Shown here in pieces: positions 41,184 to 52,105 of a DNA stretch of 64,000 nucleotides (positions are counted from its first letter, which is position 1; every line of letters starts with the position of its first letter). The notes below the pieces were generated by a model, which had not been told where the DNA came from, made no database searches, and saw only the letters and a program-made list of their open reading frames with translations. The translations under genes and the position numbers were made by a program. Source of the stretch: Platanthera guangdongensis (lineage: Eukaryota > Streptophyta > Magnoliopsida > Asparagales > Orchidaceae); the NCBI GenBank assembly GCA_039583875.1, contig CM077155.1, positions 6,684,043 through 6,748,042 on the forward strand, written 5' to 3'.

Positions 41184-42261
41184 TTATCTTAGATCACCAA
41201 TGATTTGATCTGCTGGATGATCTCTTAGATGCCTATTAGATGGAGGCATCCTGGCTTCAGGTTGAACTCCTTCAGCTTCTTCAACTTGCTGCACTCCATG
41301 GTCTTCTTCTGCATCAGGTGCATGTAGTACTCCCCCTGGACAACAGCCACTATCTTCTACTTGCTGTCTTGCAGTAGGTCCTTCTTCTATAGTGTGCTTG
41401 TCCATCTTCTCAGTCACACCTGTGGAGCTGCAAATACTACTAGACAACTCATTGTTAATAAGTCTAGCTTCATCAAATACTACATGTACTGACTCTTCTA
41501 CAACTTGAGTAGACAAGTTGTAGACTCTATAAGCCTTACTGTTGTTGTTGTACCCAACAAAAATTCCCTCTTGGGATTTGGCAGCAAACTTAGTCAAGTA
41601 AGACTTTCCATTGTTAAGTATAAAGCACTTACAACCAAAGATCCTGAAGTAGGATAGGTTTGGTTTTCTGCCTTTCACAATCTCATAGGGGGTCTTATTG
41701 TGGCTCTTAGTAATGGTAGCCCTATTAATTACATGGCATGCAGTATTAACTGCCTCAGCCCAGAAATATTCTGGGAGAGATGTGTCACTTAATAGGGTTC
41801 TACCAGCCTCAATCAAGATTCTATTTTTCCTCTCAGCAATGTCCATTTTGCTGAGGTGTTCTTGGTGAAGAAAATTCTTGAAATATCCCAAATTCTTCAC
41901 ATAGATTTGTCATACTATCAGATTGGAATTCAGTACCATGGTCACTTCTTATCTTGACCACTGTACTGTCTAACTCATTCTGTATTTGTTTGACAAAACT
42001 ATAAAAGATATTAGGTGTTTCAGATTTCTGTCTAAGGAAGAACACCCAGGAAAACCTTGAGTAGTCATCTACTACCACAAAAGTGTAGACCTTCCTACAT
42101 AGGCTGTGAACTGGCATAGGACCAAAGAGATCCATATGCAAGAGGTATAAACACCTTACAGCATCTTTGTTCTCAATGCTATTAAAAGGTGGATCTAGTC
42201 TGCTTGCCCTTTTGACAAGCTGAACATATTCCATCTTTAATACACTTAACTTGAGGACCAT
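41184..42261 (-). pseudogene. Copia-2 integrase and linker
   Basis: LLHMDLFGPMPVHS, VVVDDYSRFSWVFFLRQKSE, KIRSDHGTEFQSDS and (next frame) IAERKNRILIEAGRTLL form the D-D-E core; then [18 protein letters not shown] and YFRIFGCKCFILNNGKSYL. Frame changes lie near 42184 and 41840. A TAA follows IIGDLR at 41184-41186. The E/Q-rich linker (about 41200-41400) is the usual spacer before RT; 41183-40965 continues it in frame (FLSQVEPKKFEEAILDPHWI). Confidence 0.9.
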
Positions 42262-42763
42262 TCCTCACTAACTCTTTGCTATAGAGTTGGCCAATTGTCT
42301 TGTAGTTAAGATGTGCTAGCCTCTTGTGCCATTTTACACAATGAGAGACTTTCTCATCAGCTACAAGACACACTGGAGAAGCATTGTTCTCACTCATAAT
42401 GTCTAAATAATAGACATTTCTTTTTCTATAACCAGTCAAAATGATCTCTTGATCATTTGATCTCTTGATATGACAACCATCTTTGACAAATGAGATGTCA
42501 TATCCTAAATCACTCAATTGACTTATACTAATAAGGTTATGTTTCAAACCTTTAACATAAGCCACTTGAGTAATTGTTATATGGGTGCTAGAAATGTTAC
42601 CAAAACCCTTGATGATTCCTTTTTCAGAACCACCAAAGGTGACTTTAGGACCATCCTTGATTGGTGTGAACTCCTTTAGCAATCCCCTAGTTCTAGTCAT
42701 GTGTCTGGAACATCCACTGTCCAAGTACCATATTGGGGCATGACAACTTGGACTTACCTGCAA
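42182..42763 (-). pseudogene. Copia-2 protease and GAG-pre-integrase domain
   Basis: The protease active site is WYLDSGCSRHMTR, followed by VTFGGSEKGIIKGFGNI and HNLISISQLSDLGYDISF. The pre-integrase block has WHKRLAHLNYKTIGQL and CSACQKGKQTR. It is in frame with gag across the TAA at 42770-42772. The frame ends at 42182 because of an extra T in a TTTT run. Confidence 0.9.
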
Positions 42764-42769
42764 AACAGA

Positions 42770-44806
42770 TTAGTTGACCTTAGAACCCAAAGAATTCTTG
42801 GGTCCTTGGTGCTGGTTAGTTTGCCTTTTAACAAAGCTACCTGCAGGTCTTCCAACAGGCAGTTTGCTACTCAACTTGGCATTAGAATTATGCCAACAGT
42901 CTATGGCAAAGTGGCCAACCTTGCCACAACACCAGCACTCAAATCTATTGTACCTTTGCTTTGGTACATCCCAAGTTGTTTTATCTACAACTGCCTTGTT
43001 GAGAGCTGTGGCTTTGCCCTTAGACTTGGACTTTACAGTCCTAGCAGGGTTAGTAAACCACAATCCAGTTTTACCCTTGTGAGGTATAAACTCATCAATC
43101 AAAGGTAGAACAGACTTAGGTTTAGAAAACCTTGCAACAATGTCTCTCTCATTCTGAAGATTAATCTCCAGATTTCTGATTTGATCATTCTTAAATGTTA
43201 TAGTCCCCATCTGAATAACAGTTATGTTTTTCAGTCTGGCTATTTCATTTAATTTTTGATCAAACAACTTCTCAAAATCAGTTGCAGCCTCTTTGAGACT
43301 AGCAATCTCCTTTGCCTGACTCTTGTCTAGGGACTTGCTCTTCTTAAAAGCTTGCAACAGAACTCTATATTCATCAATCAATTGATGAATATCCCCTTCA
43401 GATTCAGATCCACTGACATCATTTGATGCTGATGTAACTGAATCAGAACTAGCACTAGATATTGAACTTAAAGAACAATTTTGTACCTTACTAGGTTCAG
43501 GCTACTCCTGGATTTTATCACCTTCTGTTAAGGCCATCAGTCCTTTGCACTGAATGTCCTCTTGCTCATATATAGAGTTCATTATCTGGATGAACTCCTC
43601 TTCCTCTTCTTCAGCAAATAGTCCTATGTATGCTCCAGCTTCTGACTCAGTTTCTGAAGAATATATGTCTGACAGGCCTTTGTCCTTCTTGGCAACAAAA
43701 GACCTTTCCTTCTTATCCTTGAATTGAGTCTTTTTCTTATCATTAGACTCTTTCCTTTTCTCAGGACAGTCAGCAATAACATGTCCTTTTCTGTTACAGC
43801 AATAGCAAACAATTTTTGATAAAGTTGCTTTGCTTGACTTGGTCTTTCTCCTGTCTTTCTTTGATGACTTCTTATTCTGATAATAATCATCTTTTCCCTG
43901 TGAAGTGGATGGCTTTGACCTCCACTGTTTCTTCTTTAGAAACTTCTGAAAGTGTCTTGTGAATGCTGCAAAGTCCTCATCACTTTCACTGCTTTCAGAC
44001 TTTCTGCTTTCTGAATCATCTGACTCAGTCTCAGCCACTTTTGGAGGTGGAGATGGAGACTTACTTCTATATTTTTTGGTGGCTTCTGTCTTGAATGCCA
44101 CTGTTCTTTCTTTATTCTCAATTCTGGTAGTCTTCTCCTCTTCTTTCCTTACCATCAACTGCATTTCATAGGATAGCAGTTTTCCAAACAAAGTTTGAGG
44201 AGGAATATCTGCTAACTTGGCCATTTCCCTTATGGCACAGATCTTGGTGTCCCAATCCTTTGTTAGAGACCTCAAGAACTTATCATTTAGCTCATAATTA
44301 ATGAATTCTCTTCCATAGGACATTAGCTCATTGACAATCCTATAGAACTTCTTATAGCATTCTGTTATGCTATCAGACCTACCTTGCCTGAAACTTTCAT
44401 ATTCTTGGTTTAACAAAGACTTTATGTCCTGTCTCACTTCTTGTGAACCCTCCATGTACACTATAAAAGTATCCCACATCTCCTTAGATGTCTTACAGTG
44501 TATCAAGTTCTGAAAGGTAGCATCATCTATGGCACTCACAATGATATTCTGAGCCCTCTTATCCATGGTGGCCAGAATAATCTCATCTTTTGTTATTTCA
44601 GAAAAGTCTTTAGGTGTTCTCTGATTTGCATCTAAGACTGAAACCTTCATAGGCACATATGACCCTTCTTTAACTATGATATATATTCTAGGGTCTGAGG
44701 CTTCCATAAATAGTCTCACCCTTTCTTTCCAGATGCCAAAAATCTTTTTTCTGCAAATGGGCAACTTCATGGATCCAAGTTTCTTATGATTCTCTGTTGA
44801 ACCCAT
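42770..44806 (-). pseudogene. Copia-2 gag with two zinc knuckles and a coiled coil, one in-frame stop
   Basis: ATG at 44804-44806 opens GSTENHKKLGSMKLPICRKK. The UBN2-type gag core follows (FGIWKERVRLFMEASDPRIY, MDKRAQNIIVSAIDDATFQN, SITECYKKFYRIVNELMSYG). After an acidic/basic linker comes the first CCHC knuckle, CYCCNRKGHVIADC. A TAG at 43502-43504 interrupts; the same frame then gives a coiled coil (SLKEAATDFEKLFDQKLNEI) and a second knuckle, CWCCGKVGHFAIDC, before a stop at 42770. Gag packages the RNA; the long C-terminal extension is unusual beside Copia-1. Confidence 0.9.
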
Positions 44807-44896
44807 GTTTCTTGATTTTCTTGATTCTGCACTTTACTTATACTGAATCTGCCAACAGGATCTACTCAGACAGTTAAGTCCGTTTTGAGCAACCTC

Positions 44897-44908
44897 GATT
44901 TGATACCA
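44897..44908 (-). other. Copia-2 primer-binding site
   Basis: Minus strand TGGTATCAAATC, two bases from the 5' LTR, is complementary to initiator tRNA-Met in its first eight bases. Confidence 0.88.
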
Positions 44909-45800
44909 CTTGAAAGAAATTATACCTAATCACCTAGAGGGGGGGGGGGTGAATATGTGACTAAATCTTTTTTAAACTTTTTAGGCAGATTTCAGATTAT
45001 ATCACAGAGTTATAACTAATTCTTCACAGCAATCAATCAGCAATCACAGAATAAACATGCACACAGTGAACACACAGATTTATAGTGGTTCCCCAAGGTT
45101 TGGGTACATCCACTTTCCCCTTTCGTCTATCTAGTAGTGTACTAGATTCGACCAAACTCCTCCACTATCTCAGATCCTCAGATCTTACACTCAGAACCCC
45201 AAAATAGGTTCCTACAGCTCAGGCCCAAGGCCCTACAACTCAGTCTTCTCCAAAGACCTACACTCAGTCACAAGGCCTATACTCAGCCACAAGGCCTACA
45301 CTCAGCCACAACAGGCCTACACTCAGAGAAATAGATCTCCTACACTCAGGCACACAGGCCCTACCACTCAGCCTTTATAATTGCAGGCTTACAACTCAGA
45401 TCCCTAAGGATCCTACAAGAAAATATAGAATACAAAGTATATACCTACAATTCAGGAAAAGAGAGATGAGTTGTCAGGTTCTTGATGAGTTCTTGAATGA
45501 ACTCTGCTGAGATCAACCTCACTTGGATTTCTTCAAAACTTCTTGAATGTAGAACACAATAGGATTGATTCTCTGCAGCTGATCTTCAATCACTGTAACT
45601 TAAGATTCAGAAATAGGTCTGAACCCTTCTTCACAGCCTGGTTCCAACGACTGTCTTCTTGGAAGGAGCTCTCTCTCTCCAACTTCTTAGATCTTCACTT
45701 GATTCTTCAATGAATAGCTAGATCTTCTTCTTTGATTGTTGATCTCTTGTTGTTAATCTCTTAGACACTTTGATCATCTCTTTCTGTTGACAGTATAAGC

Positions 45801-45811
45801 CTATTTATAGG
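45801..45811 (-). promoter_or_regulatory. TATA box of the Copia-2 5' LTR
   Basis: The minus strand reads CCTATAAATAGGC, located after the palindrome array. It drives the genomic RNA by family analogy. Confidence 0.7.
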
Positions 45812-45966
45812 CCTTCTTCATGGTAACTGGCTGATCCGGTTCCTAACAGCTTTCTGACAACTCTGACAGTTGCAGTAGACCGGCTGGAATGGCAGCTGTC
45901 ATGTCAACCAGTCACTTCTTGAAATATCTGTAACTGTCTGAAAGTGTCGAGACAGTCTGTCTTTAA

Positions 45967-46993
45967 GTGTCGACACTTATAGACTAAGTGTCGACACAAG
46001 TTGACTAAGTGTCGATACTTACCTTCAAGGTGTCGACACAACTCCTTGTGTTATAGAATTTATGTCTCGACACAGCTTCTTCATCATGTGTCGACACTGA
46101 TATTGTGTGTCGACACAACTTCTTGTTCTTCAGTACTTAGTTGAATTCTTGTAAGTGTCGACACAACTCCTTTGTGTCGACACATTTTCATGTGTTGAAC
46201 TTGTTCAGTGTCGACACATCTTCTTGGTGTCGACACATGCCTTCTGTGTTGATACTTGCTGAGTGTCGACACTGCTCCTTGTGTCGACACATTCTTCTTT
46301 TGTTGAGACTTTGACTGAGTGTCGACACATCTCCTTTGTGTCGACACTTGTACTTAGAATTTTTGTTGAACTTTGCTGAGTGTCGACACAGCCTCCAAGT
46401 GTCAACACTTTCTCCATGTGTTGAGTCTTCTGCTGTGTGTCGACACATTCTTTATTATGTCGACACTTTCTTCATGAGCTGAGTCTTCTGCTGTGTGTCG
46501 ACACATTGTTCATTATGTCGACACTTTCTTCATGAGCTGAGTCTTCTGCTGTGTGTCGACACATTGTTCATTATGTCGACACTTTCTTCATGTGTTGTGT
46601 CTTCTGCTGTGTGTCGACACATTCTACATTGTGTCGACACTTTCTTCATGTGTTGAGTCTTCTGCTGTGTGTCGACACATTCTTCATTATGTCGACACTT
46701 ATATTAGACTCTGCTGAAATTTGCTGAGTGTCGACACAACCTCCAAGTGTCGACACTTTCTGATGTAGACACAGTTCCTCTGGGTGTCGACACTGCTTCT
46801 AAGTGTCGACACTTCTTCACTGGTCATTTCTTCATTGAGTGTCGACACAGCCTTCATGTGTCGACACTTTTCTGTCTGGTGTCGACTCTGCATCACTGGT
46901 GTCGACACAATTACTTCAAGTGTCGACACTGCTTCTCTGGGTGTCGACACAAGTCTTCTTAAGTGTCGACACTTTCCTCCTGGGTGTCGACAC
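45967..46993. repeat. GTGTCGACAC palindrome array in the Copia-2 5' LTR
   Basis: This is the counterpart of 34841-35846 with nearly the same spacing. The short Cys/His/Asp/Thr-rich frames across it are repeat artefacts. Confidence 0.95.
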
Positions 46994-47209
46994 ATGGACT
47001 TAGAAACTTTTCAGCTTTCCCTGCAAATACTTGACATGCACAACTAAACTCAAAACACATCAAATACATTTTGATGTATATCATTGAGTAGGGTGAGGCT
47101 TCTTCAAATCAGGTACATTTAAACCAATGTACCCAACAGTCATGATAGAGCTACACTCAGCGAATACGTTGGGTTGGATTTTTCTTTCTGAGCGTGGAAC
47201 TCACTCGAA

Positions 47210-47221
47210 AAGAGCGGGGAT
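47210..47221 (+). other. Gypsy-C polypurine tract
   Basis: AAAGAGCGGGGAT precedes TTGTGTACAACC, as in Gypsy-1 and Gypsy-B. Confidence 0.75.
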
Positions 47222-47223
47222 TG

Positions 47224-48014
47224 TGTACAACCCCGTATTCGCAGAGTGGGGTCCCCAAGCAAGGCGTAAGACTTGCTATACATTTTAAAGCTTTTTAGAG
47301 GGTTCTGCACTCTTGGAGGTAAATTTATGGTTAATCTGCATAACATACTAGTAGGTGAGTAAAAATTTGCCTAGCTTGTTAGTGCTCAATGTAGCCTTCA
47401 GGGGGCAGGGGCGGCGGGAAGCCGGCACCCGCCCCGGCCCCTTGAGGGTCTCGCCCGGCTGGAGGGTTCTCGCCCGACTGGAGGGGTCTCGCCCGGCTGG
47501 AGGGTTCTCGCCCGGCTGGAGCGTTCTCGCCCGGCTGGAGGGTTCTCTCCCAGCCTAGAGCTTGCCCGGCTTGAGCAGCTCGCCCGACTTGAGCAGCTCG
47601 CCTAGCTTGAGGGTCTGATATCTTGTCCCTGGTGGGCTGCGAATAGCTGTTCAAAACAGAGGAGTTTGGCTGTTTGCAGACCAGCCCCGGGGTATTTCAG
47701 TAATTTCAGAGTGGTAGGATTGCGCTATTGGTAGGCCATCCCCAAAAACCTATAAATAGGCCCTTGGGGTGCCTTGGATAGGAGGAGTTTTTCACCAATC
47801 CTAATACTCTTCCTTCATCCTCCAAGGCAACTAGCTCAGCATTGGCTAGGGAGGGGGAGATCTCAAAGATCTTCCAGGTGTGAGGTGAGACCTCCACGCT
47901 AGAGCCAAGGGTACCCCAAATTCAAGTCTCTCACCAAGGGAAGGCTTGGGAGAAGTAGGTGTGAGCTGCACCCTAGGTCCGAACTCTAGGTGGAGCCGAA
48001 TCTTGATTCCAACA
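47224..48014 (+). repeat. Gypsy-C 3' LTR (791 bp, diverged)
   Basis: It starts TGTACAACCCCG and ends TTGATTCCAACA. It shares TTTAAAGCTTTTTAGAG, TATAAATAGG (47751-47760), CCTCCACGCTAGAG and CCGAACTCTAGG with the other Gypsy LTRs. The U3 array is short (47440-47560) with a 24-25 bp unit (CTCGCCCGGCTGGAGGGTT) and lacks the GGCGAGACC half of the hairpin. 48015-48164 holds no recognised gene. Confidence 0.85.
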
Positions 48015-48164
48015 AGGAAAATCCCGGTTCACTAGAGCTATAGGCTGAGAGGAACCAAAGATTGCTTGTCTAGCGGTTGGGACGGACGAGCTAAGACTAG
48101 ATAAAGATGAGAGGAGCAGGGATGTAACAGGAAATGAAACGACAACTCCGATCTTGAACATGTC

Positions 48165-48907
48165 TGTTGGAACACCCTATTACTAATTTGGGTCAGGATC
48201 ACTATGTCTTTATGAAACCTATTTTTGACGTCATTGTATAGATCTAAAGGTCAATTAGAATTGAGTCTAAGGGTTAGTAGTTAGGTTTGAAAGCTGCCCT
48301 CAAGACCAAGGTTTTTCAGTTTTGAGACTAAGTCATTTCGTCGAGCTCAGTACGACGAATCGTCGAACTCCAATCGACGATCGTTGAGCTCACTTCGACG
48401 GATCGTTGAACTCCATTCAACGATCGCTGAGCTCAACTTCAACAAATCGTCGAACTCCATTCGACGATCTTCGAGCTCAGTTCGACGATCTTGACTCCAG
48501 TTTGGCTCTCATTCTCTGAGCTCAGTTCGACGATAGTAGAGCTCAGTTCGACGTTTTTCTGAAGAGTTCAATGACTTTCAAGATTCAAATTCAGAATAGT
48601 TAAGGAGTTATTCTCAGCAATTAATTCAGAAGATTTTGTAGCCGCTTTTATTTATTCTGGAGCAAGTTTCAAGGAATTATCAAGGAATGTTTCATTGGAA
48701 CTTTCCCCCAGAAGACAAAAGCAATTAAGGAAGTCATTTATGACAGGCCAACGGCTATCTTGACAGTGGATCATCTCTATTCAGACATCAAGAGAATAAA
48801 AATAAATTATCAAAAACTTCTGTAATAGCAATCAAGTAGAGAAAAGGAAGAAGAACAAGGGAGAGACACATATTCTGCAATTTTTCATTCTCTGCAAATC
48901 TTCTTCT
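48165..48907 (+). repeat. Copia-3 5' LTR, truncated
   Basis: It starts TGTTGGAACACCC and matches the 3' LTR to GCAAATCTTCTTCT (48907). The last 790 bp of the LTR are missing. The TCGTCGA-type array is at 48335-48556. Confidence 0.93.
48335..48556. repeat. TCGTCGA/TCGACGA inverted-repeat array in the Copia-3 5' LTR
   Basis: Repeated ATCGTCGAACTCCATTCGA/CGAT units form 9 bp arms (ATCGTCGAA / TTCGACGAT), alternating with GAGCTCA. The same array is in the 3' LTR at 55494-55713. Confidence 0.9.
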
Positions 48908-51609
48908 GCAAACCTTAGAACCATTGCTAGGCTATCCAAGGACAACCTTGTTAGAGGACTACCTTCTTGCCCCTACAAGAAGGAAGGACTCTGCAGGGTT
49001 TGTCAATTAGGCAAGCAAACTAAAAATAGTTTCAAGTCACTTAATAATAGTGATTCACCTAGGATTTTGTATCTGTTACACATGGATCTTTTTGGACCCA
49101 TTACAGTACAAAGCTTAGGAGGGAAATCTTACACTTTAGTAGTTGTAGATGACTTCTCTAGATTCACATGGGTGTTCTTTCTGAGGAAGAAGTCTGATAA
49201 CTTTAAGTGTTTGACAGAGTTTCTCAAATGCATACAGATTGAGTTCAATACTCACATTGCCCTGATCAGAAGTGATCATGGGACAGAGTTTGATTCTTTC
49301 TTATACAAGAGTTCTGTCAGAGTGAAGGGATCAGACACACTTTCTCAGCTCCTAGAACTCCTCAACAAAATGGGGTAGCTGAAAGGAAAAATAGAACCCT
49401 TATTGAATCTGTCACTACATTGTTGACAGATGCTCACCTTCCTCTATCTTTTTGGGCAGAGGCAGTGAACACCTCCAACTATGTGCTGAACAGAAGTTTA
49501 ATACATAAACTAAAGGGCAAGACTCCCTATGAATTACTCAAAGGGAAGAAACCTAAAATAGATTATTTTAGAATTTTTGGTTGTATTTGTTATATACATA
49601 ATAATGACAAGAAGTATTTAGCAAAATTTCAAGCTAAAGCTGATGAAGGAGTGTTTCTGGGATACTCCATGATCAGTAAGGCTTATAGGGTATATAATAA
49701 ATCATCTCTTAAAATTGAAGAATCTGTTCACATATCTTTTGATGAATCTAACATGTCTTTCAAGGAGAAGAACACTTCTACCATACATTCTCTTGCTGAA
49801 GATTTGAACAGGTTACAGATCATTCAAAAAGAGAAAAGCAGTGAAGATGAAGAAGACATTCAACATCATGAAGAGAAACTTCTTGAAGATCCAGTTGTTG
49901 TACCACAAGAGGAAACAACAACACAAGTTGGTGAACAATCAACATCCTCTGTTGATTTAGTAACATCAAGAGACCATCCAATTTCTCAAGTAATTGGAGA
50001 CATCTCAGATGGTGTGCAAACCAGAAATCAGGTCAACCAAAACCTGTTGCACACTTGCTTCCTATCTCAAATTGAACCTCAATTCATTCAAGATGCAGAG
50101 CAAGATTCACACTGGATCATTACAATGCAAGAAGAGTTGCATCAATTTGAAAGGAACAAAGTTTGGGAACTAGTGCCAAGGCCTAAGGATCACTCCATTG
50201 TTAGAACAAAATGGGTGTTCAGAAATAAATTGGATGATCAAGGAGTAATTGTAAGGAACAAGGCAAGGCTAGTTGCTCAAGGGTACTCTCAAGAAGAAGG
50301 CATAGATTATGACCAGACTTTTGCATCAGTTGCAAGGTTGGAGGCCATTAGAATCTTCTTAGCATATGCAGCACATAAAGATTTCAAAGTATATCAGATG
50401 GATGTAAAGAGTGCATTTCTCAATGGAGACATCAAAGAAGAAGTCTATGTCAGACAACCTTCAGGTTTTATCTCTCCAACCCATCCTGATTATGTTTTTA
50501 AATTGAACTAAGCATTATATGGTCTCAAGCAAGCTCCTAGAGCATGGTATGAGACCCTAGAATGCTTCCTTCTGGAAAATGAATTTATGAGGGGTAGAGT
50601 AGACCAAACTTTTTTTATTAGAACTCATAAGTCTCATACCCTACTAGTACAGATTTATGTAGATGATATTATTTTTGGTTCTACTGATTCAAATTTGTGC
50701 AGAAGGTTCTCCAACCTAATGCATTATAAATTTGAAATGAGTAGCATGGGTGAGCTATCCTTCTTTCTAGGATTGCAAGTCAAACAACATGCTGAAGGCA
50801 TCTTTATTTTTCAAACCAAGTATGCAAAAGAATTGGTCAAGAAATTTGGTATGTCTGAAGCATCTTGTATGAAAACACCTATGCCTACCAATGTTATATT
50901 GGATGCTGATGAATATGGGAAACTTGTTGATCAGATAACATATAGAGCAATGATTGACTCTTTACTGTACCTTATAGCTAGTAGACCTGACATAATGTTT
51001 GCTACATGCATATGTGCTAGATTCCAAGTGAGCCCTATAGAGTCACACCTAACATTAGTAAAAAGGATTCTCAGGTATATTAAAAGTTGTCCAAATCTAG
51101 GTCTTTGGTATCCAAAAGATTCAGCATTTGACTTAACTGGATTTTCTGATGCTGATTATGCTGGATGCAGAATTGAAAGAAAAAGCACCAGTGGAACTTG
51201 TTAGTTTCTTGGTGACAGACTTGTCTCTTGGTTTTGCAAGAAACAAACATCTGTGTCAACTTCAACTGCTGAAGCTGAATATATGGCTGCAGGTAGTTGT
51301 TGTTCACAAATATTGTGGATTCAAAACCAACTCCTAGACTATGACTACAACTTAGAGAAGTCTCAAATCTTTTGTGATAATATTAGTGTTATTTATATAG
51401 CTCAAAATCCAGTCCTCCATAGTAGGACAAAACACATAGAAATTAGGCATCACTTTTTAAGGGATAATGTTGAGAAGAATAAAATTGAACTTCAATATAT
51501 CCCAACTGATTTGCAAAGGGGAGATATTTTCACCAAACCCTTGGATGAAAAGAAACACACCTTCTTCCTAAATCAGTTAGGAATGTTAGATGAAGGAAGT
51601 CTAAAATAA
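48908..51609 (+). pseudogene. Copia-3 truncated pol: pre-integrase, integrase, RT, RNase H
   Basis: It begins inside the pre-integrase block (LCRVCQLGKQTKNSFKS). Integrase follows: [45 protein letters not shown]. There is a frame change near 49313, then [22 protein letters not shown] has [35 protein letters not shown] (usual P replaced by S) and [23 protein letters not shown] at 50509-50511 precedes [14 protein letters not shown], and the catalytic [12 protein letters not shown] is intact. RNase H (GFSDADYAGCRIERKSTSG) has a TAG at 51202-51204 and ends DEGSLK at 51609. No gag or protease remains. Confidence 0.92.
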
Positions 51610-51699
51610 TGTCCCAGATTTTGAAACTCTAAAAATGACCAAGACTAGGCAAACATCTTGATTTTTCTAGTGTCTAGAGTGTTTCTGGTCTCTGAACTG

Positions 51700-51975
51700 C
51701 GCTTGACGATTTTCCCCCAGATCATCGAACGGAGATCGACGCTTTCCGAAATCGTCGACCTGAGTTCTGCGCTTCTCCGATAGTGTTCAACTATCTCTCC
51801 AGGTCAACGATCGTCGAACGGCGCTCGACGATTTTGTTTTCTGAACTATCGTAGAACGGAGCTCGACGCTCTCCAATATCGTCGAACGGAGATCGACGAT
51901 ATTGAAGACCCTTCAGATTCCTTTAGAAGCCCCGATCGTCGAATTGAGTTCAACGATCTTTCCTTTTCTGCGTCG
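51700..51975 (+). promoter_or_regulatory. Copia-3 internal repeat spacer upstream of the 3' ORF
   Basis: ATCGTCGAACGGAGATCGAC/GAT and related inverted pairs repeat several times between the pol stop and the 3' ORF. They use the same TCGTCGA/TCGACGA words as this element's LTR. A TATAAAA at 51984-51990 and a pyrimidine-rich leader follow. I infer an internal promoter as in Copia-2. Confidence 0.6.
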
Positions 51976-51983
51976 AACCCTAA

Positions 51984-51990
51984 TATAAAA
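51984..51990 (+). promoter_or_regulatory. Candidate TATA box for the Copia-3 3' ORF
   Basis: TATAAAA in CCCTAATATAAAATTC lies 116 bp before ATG at 52106. TTGTTTGCAG just before the ATG could also be a 3' splice site. Confidence 0.5.
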
Positions 51991-52105
51991 TTCATTTTTC
52001 GGCCGTCGTTCTCCTTTTGCGCTTTCAATCTCTCTGCAAATTTTCTCTTTCCCTCCAAACATCTCTACACTTGGTCGTTTGGTTGTTTATTGTTTGCAGG
52101 GAACC

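Larger units (their letters stand above)
33785..47138 (-). mobile_element. Copia-2: 13.4 kb Copia-type LTR retrotransposon with an extra 3' ORF
   Basis: It is bounded by GTCAC (33780-33784) and GTCAT (47139-47143), a target duplication with one mismatch. On the minus strand the order is 5' LTR (44911-47138), initiator tRNA-Met primer site, gag, protease, integrase, RT, RNase H, a repeat-rich spacer, an extra ORF, polypurine tract and 3' LTR (33785-35991). LTRs of 2.2 kb, a large size and the 3' ORF recall the SIRE/Maximus group; that lineage call is tentative. Gag-pol has several stops and frameshifts. Confidence 0.95.
44911..47138 (-). repeat. Copia-2 5' LTR (2228 bp)
   Basis: It carries the same landmarks as the 3' LTR: palindrome array at 45967-46993, TATAAATAGG at about 45801-45811, and a C run with CTCTAGGTGATTAGG near the end. 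Scattered differences from the 3' LTR, including an extra GTGTCGACAC unit near 45967, indicate age. Confidence 0.95.
30386..48014 (+). mobile_element. Gypsy-C: remnant of a third gag-protease-type Gypsy element, split by Copia-2
   Basis: A 3.3 kb tandem array (30386-33720) leads into CAGGCTCCCATTAGCTAGCA and TGACAGGTTGACCCCTCG, the same tail that follows the arrays of Gypsy-1 and Gypsy-B. Copia-2 interrupts this tail at 33784/47139. After it come CGAATACGTTGGGTTGGA, the polypurine tract and a 3' LTR (47224-48014). Gag, protease and the 5' LTR are missing; the left side is truncated near 30386. Confidence 0.8.
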
